A DNA stretch of 64,000 nt from Undaria pinnatifida (Eukaryota > Sar > Phaeophyceae > Laminariales > Alariaceae), in the NCBI GenBank assembly GCA_012845835.1, contig JABAKD010000002.1:16887629-16951628 (forward strand), read 5' to 3'. The notes beneath the pieces were generated by a model, which worked only from the letters and a program-made list of their open reading frames with translations, ran no database searches and had not been told where the DNA came from. A program made the position numbers and the translations under genes. Below are positions 21,890 to 33,200 of the stretch, in pieces. The stretch's first letter is position 1. Each line of letters begins with the position of its first letter.

Positions 21890-22099
21890 GTCCCTCTATA
21901 GTGCCGGTTGAGTAGCACCGATTTCCTGCTATAATGCCTGTGAAATCGTGTTGCACAGACGGGAACATCAGTGGCGCCTGTGAAGTCACGTGGCACAGAC
22001 GGGAAGAACCCGTTGTAGCAGTATGCGTAGTAGTGCCGGTTGCGTCGGTATTTCCCTCTATAGTGCACATACCGGCACTTCAGTAGTCTATAGAGGGAC
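21890..22099. mobile_element. 210-bp TIR element GTCCCTCTATAG (family S)
   Basis: Perfect 12-bp terminal inverted repeat: GTCCCTCTATAG at the left, CTATAGAGGGAC at the right. The interior repeats TAGTGCCGGTT and ACCGGCAC words. A truncated copy is at 11.26 kb and related words occur at 33.3-33.4 kb. Confidence 0.7.
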
Positions 22100-22161
22100 C
22101 ACTGCTGTGTTGAGTGCGTAGCAGTACGCGCAGGATCATGCTGCGCCCGTGTCGCACGATT

Positions 22162-22428
22162 CCTCCACGCACCGGACAAATCAGATCCTTATTGATCTGT
22201 CGATGATCTGTCTTTCAGGGCAGACAGGTCCCTGATCTACACGATCTGCATAGCCTTATATTGATCATGTTGCCGGGTGAGAGCTGAACGATCTGAACGA
22301 CCTAGCACATGTTTTCGGGGTTGGATCTGTACTACACAGATACTGCAGAACATGCCATACTGACAGATCTACTGTAGATCTATTGACTGATGATCTACTG
22401 TAGATCATGAGCTGTCCGATGTGTGAAC
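22162..22428. mobile_element. GATC-rich TIR element, copy 3
   Basis: TCCACGCACCGGACAAATC at the left, GAGCTGTCCGATGTGTGAA at the right, and the shared internal block GATCATGTTGCCGGGTGAGA. It is about 267 bp and non-coding. Confidence 0.6.
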
Positions 22429-22821
22429 TCCTCCTTGCATTAATACATCGGGGCACCAATTTTATCAATCCCCCAACCTTGCAGTGGTCGACGCTGCTGC
22501 TGCTGTAATCGCAGTTTTTAGCTTTGATTTTTTCCTCTGCAGTCCCAAAAGGGGTAATTTTTGCATATCATACTCGTGCGAGCTCTGCTAGGAACTCGCG
22601 CTGATGAATTGTTGTATCCGAAGATGTCGGTTGGAGGTCTAGTTTTGACCCGCCAAGGCGTCTTTGGACTTATCATGCCAATTTTAGTGTGTGGAGTTGA
22701 GTTCCTTGACGGCTGTCCGTCAAGGGGCAAGAGTGCGGTCAACCCACATCTTTGTATCTGTCGTCAACCATGTATGCTTGTGGGTGGTGGAGAGGCATTC
22801 ATAAGGGAACCCTTTTTTTGG

Positions 22822-22822
<1 letters not shown>

Positions 22823-22854
<32 letters not shown>
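22823..22854. repeat. 32-base G run
   Basis: An unbroken run of about 32 G. Runs this long are prone to assembly error and can form four-stranded structures. Confidence 0.8.
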
Positions 22855-22859
22855 CGAGA

Positions 22860-24055
22860 TCTTTTGTGGGACGACGCAGATATACGGCTTTTTATTCAGA
22901 AGCCCCCCCTTTAATTTAGGGCGGTGGTGTAAATTTTGCAACCTGCTTCGCTCGTGCTTTTTTGCAGAAGGAGAGGGGGGGGGGCAGGGCAGAGATGGCC
23001 GTGCTCGATAAGTTATTGGAGGAGCTGGGGGGTGCTTCTGCTTCCCCCACCGGTGTTGACTGTGGCGGCGCGGGTGGAAGGGTGTGTGTTTGTTTCCACG
23101 TGAAGAATAACGGCAAGCAGACACAGACAGTTTTTTTTTTGGCGAACCGGACCGAGCGGGGCGTAGAAGGAGCTCGATTTACGATGGAGGGAGGCTTTTT
23201 GGCTATATATGGGGGATTCCGATTTTCGATGGGGGCAGGCTTTTGACTTTGGCATGGTGGCAGGAGTTTGTCTTCGGAAGGAAGGCCTTTGCTGGCTGGC
23301 TGTAATGTTTTATTGCTATGACAGCGTTTTGTCACTTATGATTGGCGAAGTTGGTTGAGTTGGGGGGCGGGGACGTACTCACACAATACATGGCCGTAGA
23401 CCCTTGCATCCCTACAAAATGCCGGGACGGAGGACGGGGGGGGGGGCAGGGTTGGGAGATTTTAGGTGGGTGTTGGCTGAAGTATCGCGGATATATAAAT
23501 ATGAGGAGGGTACGATAAATTCGTTTGATGCAGCGTCAATGGTGAAACCGTAAAGCCGCCGCCGAGTTGCACCGCGTTGCCGTTTCATCCGATATTCCGC
23601 GGCGCTAGGCGCAATGTTATCGTGCGGGTGCAGGTGGTGGGTGGTGTGATCGACCGCGCCGGCTCCCGCGATCGAAATTTGACGACAATCAAGGTACATC
23701 GTGGCCTGCCCTTTTTTTTTTTTTTCTTGTTCATGGAATGGAACATGTATGGCTGCGCGTTGTTGGTATGTTTACGGTTTACTGCGTTGACAAAACTCCG
23801 GTGCTAGGTTATCTTTTGGGTGTTTGGTCAATCAGAACCCTGGCCAAGTTACGGTATGCTTACGCACAACAACTAATGAAAAGTTAAACAAGGTCTCATC
23901 TTATCTGCGTGGTCTGGGTGGGAAGGCGGTGCCGAGGCAGGCGAGAATGCCCCAGAAGCCGACAGTTGGGGCGCAGACCACTGGTGTGTGTCAGATTCGC
24001 CGATATATATGTTTTGTTTTGCTTTGTTTTTTTGTTTTTTTTTCCCAAAACCGTC
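22860..24055. other. Intergenic, nothing recognised
   Basis: G-rich on one strand with several long open frames produced by base skew. No domain or splice-bounded exon was found. Confidence 0.35.
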
Positions 24056-24548
24056 AGATTTATCCCCTTAAAAGGATTTATAGCTTCCACGCACAAATTG
24101 CCCGTCCGTCCGCCCCCCCCCCCCCCCCCCCCCCCCCAGTCCCCCCCCCCCCCAGTCCCCCCCTCCCCCCCTTCCCCCCCCCCCCTCCAACCCCGCTCGC
24201 TTTTGATCAAAACCAGGCCCCCATGTCCTTCAAAACTCCGCCCCCCCCTCACCGGTTATTCGACTTACAGGATTCACTTGATAAACGGATACATTTCCCT
24301 CCACAGCTGTCAGATTTTGTCCCCCTCAGAAACGGGTTTTATAGTTTCCGCGCACAGACTGACTAACTTCACGCTGTTGACCCTGATAGCTACACTGTAG
24401 TTGTAAGGGGAGTCGTCGACCTATATCCTTAATGAGGACACACAACTCGTAATACGCGCGATCGGAGTATCACACACAGCTTGCAAAGATGAGTTTCGAC
24501 GAAATCTTCGATCTCACAGCTGGAGTGTATTTTCGTTTTTTATAATAT
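24055..24548 (-). repeat. Family A repeat, near full length
   Basis: Minus-strand copy running from the ACACTCCAGCTGTGAGATCG block near 24,530 to the AAATCTGACGG block near 24,055, with a 25-base C run at 24,113-24,137 and further C runs between. It is one of the longest copies and could be used to define the family. Confidence 0.6.
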
Positions 24549-24785
24549 ATATGTCGATTCGCGTGTGGCAGCATGGGCGTCACTCGTTGGGGATCTCTTG
24601 GCGAAAGATAGCGCGCATCGCACCCGGAAGGAAATCGAGGGGCCAGAGGCAAGACAGAAAAGACAGACTGGCAGGGAAAAAAAACGATCTCCGCGTCAAA
24701 GAGGCCCCAGTTGATGCATATCATATGCCACAGTAACAGAGGCGCACTTGATTTTCTGAGCCTCCTCATACGAGGAGGGCTCCCT

Positions 24786-25034
24786 CTACTGACTCTTTGA
24801 GAAAATGTGAAGGTGAAAGCCGGCGCCCAATCTCATGGTCTCGGCATACAACGGATCATATGGTAAAATGCGAAAGACAGCAATACAGTCAGCGGGGGGG
24901 TCTTCCGACAAGGCGGTCTGAGTAAGGGCTAGTAAGGCGGCATCCCGATATATAAGGCGGTCAAAATCGCTTGGCACGACTAAGGAATTGCACTCATAAC
25001 GCGGAAGGGATAGGGCGGTTCTCCCCCAACAACG
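24786..25034 (-). pseudogene. Unrecognised open frame, possible exon or TE relic
   Basis: The minus-strand frame from about 25,034 to a stop at 24,786 reads like protein (RYECNSLVVPSDFDRLIYRD, then ALLALTQTALSEDPPADC, ending FHLHIFSKSQ) and is not low complexity. I do not recognise the family. The upstream side lacks a clear acceptor and methionine, so it may be an exon of a lost gene or a piece of a transposon gene. Confidence 0.3.
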
Positions 25035-25233
25035 CGGACACGTTGCTCTGGCCCACCACCGCCTGGCTGGGGGACCCCTACTGTCAATACTACTACCACT
25101 GTAGGTAGGGTACATACTACAGTATGGTACCTGGTAACATACAAAAGGAACAATACAACGATTCTGGATGTTCGGTAGTGTGGGTGAAGCCTATTTGGGG
25201 AGCTTTGTCAAATTCAGAAATAATTCGGCCAAA

Positions 25234-25530
25234 GACGCGTGCTACGACAAAGGTGCGCACCACTTTTTTTTTTCTCATCTTTCCTCAATTTGGGAGCTTA
25301 ATGACCTCTCCCACCAAAAACCTGATTCGGAGCAAAAAAAAAAAATCAAAAACTGCTATCAGTATACCGGGTGGAAAAAATCCCACGCCCTAGGTACACA
25401 GCAAGAATCATGCAAAAAAATGGCCTATTATTTATTTTTTTTCCGACGATTTTGCTCAGGTTAAGGAGCCCCGTCATTCAGACAACACAGCAGCAAAAAA
25501 AAAGGTATACCTCTTATCGTAGCACGCGTC
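25234..25530 (-). mobile_element. MITE family M, complete copy
   Basis: 297 bp with terminal inverted repeats GACGCGTGCTACGA and TCGTAGCACGCGTC. Inside, read on the minus strand, are GGGGCTCCTTAACC, CGTCGG and GAGGTCATTAAGCTCCC, shared with the other members. CAAA borders both ends and may be the target duplication. Confidence 0.75.
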
Positions 25531-25949
25531 CAAAAGGAGCTTCCGACGCGCTACGATAACAAGGTAGCGTAGCGTATTTTTTTTTGTTCATGCATTTTTT
25601 CTGAACATATTATATGGGCGCCTTCATCCAAAAAGTGCTGGTCGGGGAAGTGGAATGTCACTCTGGTTTTGCATTAATTATTAATTTTCCTTACATTTTA
25701 AAATAAAAATATGAACTTCATTTTTCTACGAGTAAGCCTATAGACTAGGCCGTGCGTGGGTTTTTTAGGGACCATGGGGTTTTGCACGTTCGGTTTATGC
25801 CATTTTATTTGTTTTTCTGGCCCACTTTCAGTTTGCTCTACGGCGTAATTTTTTTTTTTTTTTTTCGGGTGGGGGTGAGGTAGCAGAGCTCCACGGGTTT
25901 TGCACGTTCGGTTTATGCCATTTTTTTTTTTTTTTCGCACCCCTTGACT

Positions 25950-26205
25950 GATTCTACGATAGCCCCTTCCCCAAACAAGCGATTTTCTTTAACGAACGTT
26001 TCATGGACTGCTCGACACAAGGAATGGTGCAATGAAGAAAATATCTTGATGTATGTCCTTGGTTGCAAAGGACTATCGAACGACGACATCGAGGTAGCAC
26101 GGGGCATCGTGTTTCAGGAGATACGGCCGGGAGCTGGTTTCAAAACACCGGCGATTTCGTTGAAGAAAGTTTGGGGGGCTGCCGTAGAACGAGCCACTTG
26201 AGTCA
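25950..26205 (+). pseudogene. Open gene fragment repeated at 27.03 kb
   Basis: An 85-codon open frame contains RHKEWCNEENILMYVLGCKG and SNDDIEVARGIVFQ. The same DNA occurs at 27,030-27,250 with frameshifts and a stop. I do not recognise the family. Its position between MITE copies suggests an exon fragment captured and copied by a mobile element. Confidence 0.45.
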
Positions 26206-26210
26206 CTTGA

Positions 26211-26540
26211 GGCGGGCTACGGTAGAGGTAGCCCTTTTTTTTTCGTCTGAAATGTTTTCTGAATGACGGGGCTCCTTGACCCAAAATCGTCGGAAAATAA
26301 ATAAATAATAAGACATTTTTATTTTGTTTTTTGTTTTTTTGTCTGATTAAGACATTTTTTTTTTGTTCTTGTTTTTTTGTCTGATTCCCGTCGTGTACCT
26401 CGGCCATTGGGATTTCTGCATCCGGTAGAAGTTTTGTTTTTATTTCCTCGTCATTTTTTTTTTTGGTGGGAGAGGTCTTAAGCTCCCGAACTGAGGGGTA
26501 GTAGAAAAAAACGTGGAGCACCTCTATCGTAGCACGCGTC
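26211..26540 (+). mobile_element. MITE family M copy
   Basis: Left end GGCGGGCTACGGTAGAGGTA, right end CACCTCTATCGTAGCACGCG plus TC, interior CTGAATGACGGGGCTCCTTG and AAAATCGTCGG. It has AT-rich length variation in the T runs. Confidence 0.65.
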
Positions 26541-26808
26541 AGTTTACAGAGTCAGTTTAAAGGGTCAGTTTAAAGGGCCAGTTTAAAGGATCAGTTTAAA
26601 GGGTCAGTTTAAAGGGTCAGTTTAAAGGGTCAGTTTAAAGGGTCAGTTTAAAAGGTCAGTTTGAAGGGCAACTTGAAAGGGTCAGTTTAAAGGGTCAGTT
26701 TAAAGGGCCACTTTAAAGGGCCACTTTAAAGGGTCACTTTAAAGAGTCAGTTTAAATTGTCAGTTTAAAGGGTCAGTTTAAAGGGTCAGTTTAAAGGGTC
26801 ACTTTGCT
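26541..26808 (+). repeat. 13-bp satellite GGGTCAGTTTAAA, about 20 units
   Basis: A tandem array starting exactly at the right end of the M element. Units vary as AGTTTAAAGGGTC, AGTTTAAAGGGCC and ACTTTAAAGGGTC. TTTAAA in each unit is self-complementary. Confidence 0.9.
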
Positions 26809-27029
26809 CCGAAACGATTTTTTTTTTGTAGGGTGAGGGTGAGGGTGAGGGTGAGGGTGAGGTAGCAGACTTCCCCACGTGAGGAGCTTCAGAAAATAAA
26901 TGGTCACATGCACCGCTGCCCGTAGCACGCGTAGATCCCCATCGCGTACCCCGTGTCCGTGTCGGTTGGCACTGGGAGGACCGACTCTACGACATCCCCC
27001 CCCCCCCCCCCACACACACACACAGACAC

Positions 27030-27255
27030 AAAACCAGCGGTTTTCTTTAACGAACGTTTCATCATCATGGCTGCTCGACACGGGGAAGGGTGCTAGAACG
27101 CAAAATATAACTTAATCTTGTTTGCAAAAAGGACTATCGAACGATGACGTTGGGGCGACGAGGGGCACCGAACTCCAGAAGATACACAGCCGGGAAATGG
27201 TTTCAAAGCCAGAAATTTCGTCAAAGAAATCGTGGGGGGGCTAGGTAGCAGAACA
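27030..27255 (+). pseudogene. Broken copy of the 25.95-kb fragment
   Basis: Matches the 25.95-26.2 kb fragment base by base for about 220 bp (TTTTCTTTAACGAACGTTTC, then GGACTATCGAACGA) but has shifts and stops that close the frame. Confidence 0.5.
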
Positions 27256-27439
27256 CCTCGGAGCTGCATTCTACAATAGACGTGCGCCAACCATTCTTTT
27301 TTTCTTGAGGCTCCTCGGATGAGCTCTATGACAATACCGCTCCCAGAAAGTGACCTATTTGCGGAGATCCAGGACATTATCAAACAAAAAAAGGAGGAAA
27401 AAAAACACCCGCCTTTTGTTCGATAGCGTTTGCTCAACT

Positions 27440-27720
27440 TTCTTTTTTTCTTTTTTCATCCTCCGGCGGATGGGGCAAAATCAAGCTTAAGCTCACCACA
27501 CTTCCTCCACGTATTTTCATATTCGTCGTGTGTCGATTAAATTCAATTGCATCCGCAATCCAGCGCTAGCCGGCGTGTCCTTCGGTTCCCACCATAGCGA
27601 TCGGATAGCGTGCGCTGTCCCCATCTGCGGTCCCCGTTACTACTCCGGCAGCGCAAGCTATAGTTGTGTACGGATGCGTATGTCGATCCCGCCTGACCCC
27701 ACTTTCATTTTTGTGGGTTG
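27440..27720 (-). mobile_element. LINE 3' tail, minus strand
   Basis: Begins at the T run and CATCCTCCGGCGGATGGGG hairpin near 27,455 and continues as the reverse complement of the LINE 3' region, including the GCGCTAGCCGGCGTG and TGGGAACCGAAGG blocks. It is 5'-truncated. Confidence 0.55.
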
Positions 27721-27965
27721 GTATTACCAGGTAAACAGAGCCTCAATCGAACACAGACGTCGTAGCGCGGGAGAGCTAGCCCGAAAGGCGGCGACGCTTT
27801 CCTCTTATATTGTGCGAATTTCATCCTGTTTAAAAAATGGATCTCGGTAAGTTAGGATATCCATGCGACGAGATAGAGATGCACCAACCATTTTTGTTTT
27901 CGGAGGCTCCTCGCTCGAGGAGGTCTTTGCCTTATTCGGAGACAGAAACCTTTTTCGGGGGAAAA

Positions 27966-28261
27966 GACACGTGTGCTACGACAGACGTATACCTTTATTT
28001 GGCGAAAATGTTTTTTGAACGACGGGACTCCTTGGCCCAAAACCATCGGAAACCGGCCATTTTTTTTTTGCCTCGATGATAATCTCTCGTCGTGTACCTT
28101 AGCCCATCCATGGGACTTTTCATCCGGTATCATAGCAGTTTCGTTTCTCTCCGAATCAGTTTCGGGGTTAAGACACAAGACATGCCTTAACCTCCCAAAG
28201 TGAGAGGAGCCTCAGACGAAAAAAAAAAAAAATTGGGGTCACCTCTATCGTAGCACGCGTC
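27966..28261 (+). mobile_element. MITE family M, complete copy
   Basis: 296 bp from GACACGTGTGCTACGACAGA to CTCTATCGTAGCACGCGTC. The interior has GGGACTCCTTGGCCCAAAAC, CATCGG and TTTCATCCGGTA. It is non-coding. Confidence 0.75.
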
Positions 28262-28299
28262 AAATACAAAAGTGCAATATGTACGTACCACACCCCGGA

Positions 28300-30310
28300 C
28301 AATAGCCTATTGAATACGCCTATTAAATGCCGATAGGTTGGGGTATCGCATATCGATATCTGTTGACACGTTCGATAGGTATGCGAATTTTTCGATCGAT
28401 ACACATTGCTTGGACCAATAGGCCCAGAGAAATTGGTACCATAGGCCATTGTTCTTAAGACAGGTGTGTGAAACTGTCTATCGATACCTATTTCTTCGAC
28501 CAATAGGTTCTAATAAATCGGCACAATAGGCTATTGTCCTTACAACAGTTATGTCGCACTGTTAATCGATACCTATTCCTGTGACCAATAGCCACGTGAA
28601 AGTGTCGAACGATACCTATTGTTTGACCAAGAGGTATGTGAAATGGTCGATCGATATCAATTGCTATGAGCAGTAGGTTTAACGCCCTGCACAGTTGTCT
28701 ACCACGTATTGAGTACGCCTGTTGGTCTGTCCACAAGTTGGTGTATCGAATATCGATTACTTGAATATCGATACGTATTACTATTATAAAGCATATTCTA
28801 GTATCTATAAAGTCGAATAATCCCTCCATAAAGCAGGGGTATCTTCTGCCAACCATTACCCCATTTCCTTTCCCAATATTTTCTTTAATCTACTGCTTCC
28901 TTTCCTTGCATATCGATTGAAATCCTCACAAGCCTATCGATTAATTAAAACTTATTTTAATACCAGGTATTATCGTAAAGCTGCTGTTTTGAAACAAAGG
29001 CAAGAAGAAGGTCAAGGTATATATTATTGCTATCATCCAAGGTCTTCGTTCAAACAATAGCCTGGGGTATACGGCACGTATATATATGTTTTAAGCAGTA
29101 CGAGGGTATCCAAATACACGCAGTAGGTGTCGATCGAAACCCTTGCAAATGTATCTATTAAATTGTCAGTAGGTATCGATCGATACCCTTGAGAACCTAT
29201 TAAATTGGGCAATAGGCACCGATCGATACCCTTGCAAACCTATTGCATTGAGCAGAAGGTATCGATGGGTACCATCGCACACCTATCGCTTTAACCAATA
29301 GGTATTGACTGGTGGCGATAAAAATGTAATGATCGGACGATAGCCTATTGGAAGTCATTTTCAAATTATGTTGGTGCCCAAGATACCTATCGATATACAA
29401 CTTCGCAAGCATATCGGTCGCACAATAGGCTATTGTGGACACTGCCCTAACCCCAGTGTTGCTTACAATGCCTATCGATAGACCCCGAAGCCGAGCTATT
29501 GTGCTCCGCGATAGGTATCGATCCTCATAGGTACCGACCTAGTGTTGGCCCAATAGCCTATTCGATAGGGTATCACCCAGGGTATAAGAGGGAACTCGAC
29601 GGCTCACAAACAGGTCGCACTAAAGCAATGCAGGCTTGAGCTTCGCATCGAACACACATACGTAGTAATCATCACCTTGTTGTTGAGACCATCCACCTTG
29701 AGCTTCTTAGGGCATAACAAGGACAGACAGCCCCGTTTTCGGGGATTCTCCGCTGGGCTGGAGGGACGTGCGGTGTGGATGGTGACTGGCGAACTAGAGT
29801 TGATTGTACCTAGACGGGCTGTCTTCGAGCGCCTTACTTCGCTCTCCAACACTTGAAACAACAAATGTCGAAAGGTCTACGTACCGATACCTATCATCCG
29901 AAACAATAGAATGGTGAAAGGTCTGTCAATACCTATCGTCCCAAACAATAACATTGTGCAAGGTCTATCGATACCTATTTTCCGAATCAATAGGTCTCGT
30001 GAAAGGTATATCGAAAGATATATCGATACCTATCGGACAAACCCATAGGTTGCGTCTCTCAGCGCCAGTATTCTGTCGCCCAAACAATACCGTCCTGAAA
30101 ATGTCTATCGATACCTACGGGTTGTATCAAGATGTTCAGATAAATAGGCACCATAGGTTATTGGCCAAACAGTAGATCATTGAAGATGCCGATCGATACC
30201 CATTGTTGGCCCCAATAGGCTAAGAAAAGCACCCATCGATATTTATTGCGGGCAACTATAGGTCTCCTATTGGAATAGGATCCTATCGATTGCCTAATGA
30301 CCTGTGGAAC
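28300..30310. repeat. TATCGATA-type palindrome array, about 2 kb
   Basis: About twenty ATCGAT hexamers in 2 kb, mostly in the context GATCGATACC or CTATCGATACCTATTG, with CCAATAGG/CCTATTGG words between them. Spacing is irregular and both orientations occur, so it is not a simple tandem satellite. A chance count for one hexamer would be below one. A unique-looking 270-bp piece at 29.60-29.87 kb interrupts it. Confidence 0.75.
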
Positions 30311-30544
30311 CTATTGTCGAGGGTGTGGTACGTACCTAGACCAGTATGGACCTGGCACATCGTAGGCTTACTCCCGATTTCACTTTTACATGTTTCTGGT
30401 GGAGGCATGAATTGCGTCAGCTGTGATATATGCGTGTACCACCTTCGGTTTGTTTGTGTTTTTTCCCTGGGGTATTCCTCACCGCTCCAGAGTGACTGGA
30501 GCCTGTCCTGTGACCACGGACTTGATTATGCGAGTTAATGTGAG

Positions 30545-30549
<5 letters not shown>

Positions 30550-30579
<30 letters not shown>

Positions 30580-30580
30580 C
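30550..30580 (+). repeat. (AAC)n microsatellite
   Basis: About ten AAC/ACA triplets in a row; the frame reads poly-Thr. Confidence 0.9.
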
Positions 30581-30637
30581 GTACCCTATGGACAAGAGGA
30601 AGGAGCTATTTGCTTTCTGCGGCCAAAACCTCATTTG

Positions 30638-31260
30638 GGACGCCTGCTACGACAGAGGTAGCGCCTTTCGGCTGATTTTGTGTTGTGACGGAAGATGCTC
30701 ATTAACACAAAAACTTCGGAATTTTAATTTTGTTTTTCATCGCATGTTTTATTTTTGTTTTTTTAATTTTCATTTTTTTTTTCAATGCCTACTATTAATA
30801 GCAGTATTAGGCCATGGGGACTGTCTGTCTGTTCATCGGCTTTTGCACTTACTTTTCATTTATTTTCTAAAAAAACAAAAACAAAATAAAAAAAAAAAAC
30901 AGTTTTGGGGTGGGAAAATAGAGCGCCTGAAACTAGCGGCCTCAGAAAGAAATGGGTGCCTCTCTACCGTACTACTAGTACTATTAGCAGCATGTACTGC
31001 GGTAGAGGTATACCTTTTTTTGGCGAAAATGCTTTCTGAATGACGGGGCTCCATAACCCAAAATCGTCGGCAAAAAAATAAATAATAGGCCATTTTTTGT
31101 TTTTGAACGATTCGCGTCGTGCACCTCGGCCATGGGATTTTTCATCCGGTCTGGCAGTTTTATTTTTCTCCAAAACCAGTTTTTGGGGGAGGTCTTAAGC
31201 TTCCAAATTGAGGGGTAGTATTAGAAAAAAACGTGAAGCACCTCTATCGTAGCCCGCGTC
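30638..31260 (+). mobile_element. Two MITE family M copies, back to back
   Basis: The first runs from GACGCCTGCTACGACAGAGG to the TCTCTACCGTACTA words near 30,975. The second runs from GTACTGCGGTAGAGGTATAC near 30,993 to CTCTATCGTAGCCCGCGTC at 31,260. The second is complete and has the usual GGGGCTCCATAACCC interior. Confidence 0.6.
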
Positions 31261-31495
31261 TGACCTACCGTGGACGGGCATGCTCCTTAACCCGCAATCG
31301 TCGGGAAAAAAATAAATAATAGGTAATGTTTTTGCATGATTCTCGTTGTCTAGCTAGACCACCAGATTTTTCATCCGGTATGTAGCAGTTTCGTTTTTTT
31401 TTCCAGATTAGCTTTCGGGAGAGGTCTTAAGCTCCCGAATTGACGAACCTCAGAAAAAAGGTGGTGCACCTCTACAGTAGCAGCCGTTCCAGTAT
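31261..31495 (+). mobile_element. MITE family M, truncated
   Basis: Retains GCATGCTCCTTAACCCGCAA, TCGTCGG, TTCATCCGGTATG and GTGCACCTCTACAGTAGCA. The TTAA at 31,287-31,290 is an empty site for the mini-element found nested at 62.7 kb. Confidence 0.6.
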
Positions 31496-31499
31496 TCGG

Positions 31500-32170
31500 G
31501 GGAAATGAAAGCGCTACCGTACCCTGTGGACAATCCCATGGCCTACTACTACCTATGAATACTACTGCAAGGTAGTCAACGACAACTATGGTACAAGCAA
31601 AGTAACGAAACTCCGACGAGTTTTGGATTGAGGAGTCCCGTTATACTGGAAATGCTTTCTCAGCCAAAATGTGATACACCTCTATCCCACTGTGTGTAGC
31701 ACGCGTCAGGATTTTGAAATCCATCGTCCGTTGTCCCCGGTGGTCTAGTGGTAAAACCCTGCAACTATCAACCCTCCCGGGAGGGGAAAAAAAAAAAAAA
31801 AGGCAAGGCGGTTTAGAAAGCAACAGCTAGCTGCGGTTATATTGCAAGAGCCTTTTACAGCAGAAAAAAGAGCATGCAATAGCACAAGCACTGCATCACC
31901 ATGCCGCACTGCTGTTTTTGCATTGTGTTTATCTGTCTCGTCGTTTGTTTGTGACCGCAGAGCTCGTCTTTCTAGAAGGCAGCGGCACGGGCCTAGCTGC
32001 GCTGGGTGTATGTATATGGGTGGAAATATCAGTTAACTGTGAAGGAAGCACACACTGCGCGCGTGTCGTGCCTCTCCTTCCGTTGCACTAGAGATACGCC
32101 CCCTTCCCCACCCCACCAGAAAAGGTGATTCGTATAGCCGACGCTGTATTCTGGGGAAAAAAAAAAAATT
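31500..32170. other. Intergenic with a small SINE-A head
   Basis: CCCCGGTGGTCTAGTGGTA near 31,736 is a SINE-A A-box region followed soon by an A run. A reversed M-element fragment with TAGCACGCGTC ends near 31,707. No gene was seen. Confidence 0.4.
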
Positions 32171-32172
32171 GC

Positions 32173-32457
32173 GACGCGTGCTACGACACTTTTTTGCCTA
32201 AACACTTTCGAAATGGCACGGGCTCCTTAGCCCTAAATCGTCGGAATGTATGTAGTTCTCGCGCTTTACAATACAAATTTTTTTCTTGCACACCTACCAG
32301 GCCATGGAATTACTGTTCGTCGAGTTGCTTTTTTTTTCATTTTTCTTCAAGAAGAAAACAGTTTTCGCGCGGGTGCGGGGCGGTATAGAGCTCCCTCCGA
32401 AGGTGAGGCGAGTCTCAGGAAAAAACCGGTGAACCTTCATGTACCGTGGCACGTGTC
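32173..32457 (+). mobile_element. MITE family M copy
   Basis: From GACGCGTGCTACGACACTT to ACCGTGGCACGTGTC, with GGGCTCCTTAGCCCTAAATC and GTCGG inside. It is more diverged than the 25-kb copy. Confidence 0.6.
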
Positions 32458-32539
32458 CGCCAAGTTTTCCCCTCTAGTCCCAAAGGGGTTATAACCAACT
32501 ATTGATAAGAGCTGCGATTCGGCAGGAGTCCACTACCAA

Positions 32540-32850
32540 AACAAGCCGGTAGGTACCGTTAGCCAACCAACTGACTTTAGTCAAGTCGGCTGACGGACAG
32601 CCGACTTGCCGACTTGAATCGAGCGAGCGAAGCGGGCCGAATCACCCCCCCCCCCGCGCGCGCGCGCCAACAAAAAAAAGAAAAACACATCCCGCATTAA
32701 ATAATCCTTTCTGAGGTAAGTACGCAAACCAAACGCGTCAAATAGGTCGGCACCTCCGGGAAACGTTTACCAGGTAACTATTAGCCCCACCAATAAGTTA
32801 GTCGATGGCGTAAGTCGTGCCGACTCACAGCTCTGGTTATTGGTTATAAC
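32540..32850. repeat. Interspersed repeat R, copy 2
   Basis: Matches 15.04-15.38 kb in the GCCGACTTGCCGACTTGA, C-run, GGGAAACG and AAGTCGTGCCG blocks. It carries an extra ACCAGGT-containing insertion near 32,768 relative to copy 1. Confidence 0.55.
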
Positions 32851-33054
32851 CCTTTGACAACTGCGCCCGTGTGTCGGGCAGACACTTGGCAAAAAATGAC
32901 TCGGACTTACTCCGTACGGAACAATTTTTGCGATTAAAAAGTACTCGAGGTCGACTTCTCGAATTCGAGCCTCCCCCTGCCGCCCCTCCCCTCGGCATAG
33001 AGGGACTTTTTCCTGAACAAAATTAACACGACAGAAAGCGCCTACTCGTAGCGT

Positions 33055-33200
33055 GTGGACGCATTTTTTTACGCGAGTCGACTGAGGAAGAACAAAATGC
33101 CGACCCCTTCTGGCGATAAACGCCAAGGCATGCAATGAATAGTGAGGAGAAGTCGCTGCTGTGAGACCCCAGATCTGAGTTTGGGAAAAAAAAGTGCTGG
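33055..33200 (+). mobile_element. SINE-A tail fragment
   Basis: CGCGAGTCGACTGAGGAAGA, AAATGCCGACC, GGCGATAAACGCCAAGGC and GACCCCAGATCTGAG follow the order of the SINE-A body at 35.8 kb. There is no head. Confidence 0.5.

Noticed and set aside
26541-26808. CRISPR-like array
   Set aside because: 13-bp units directly adjacent without spacers; an ordinary satellite in a eukaryotic genome.
30423-31043. 206-codon + strand frame with poly-Thr
   Set aside because: Runs through an AAC microsatellite and two MITE copies.
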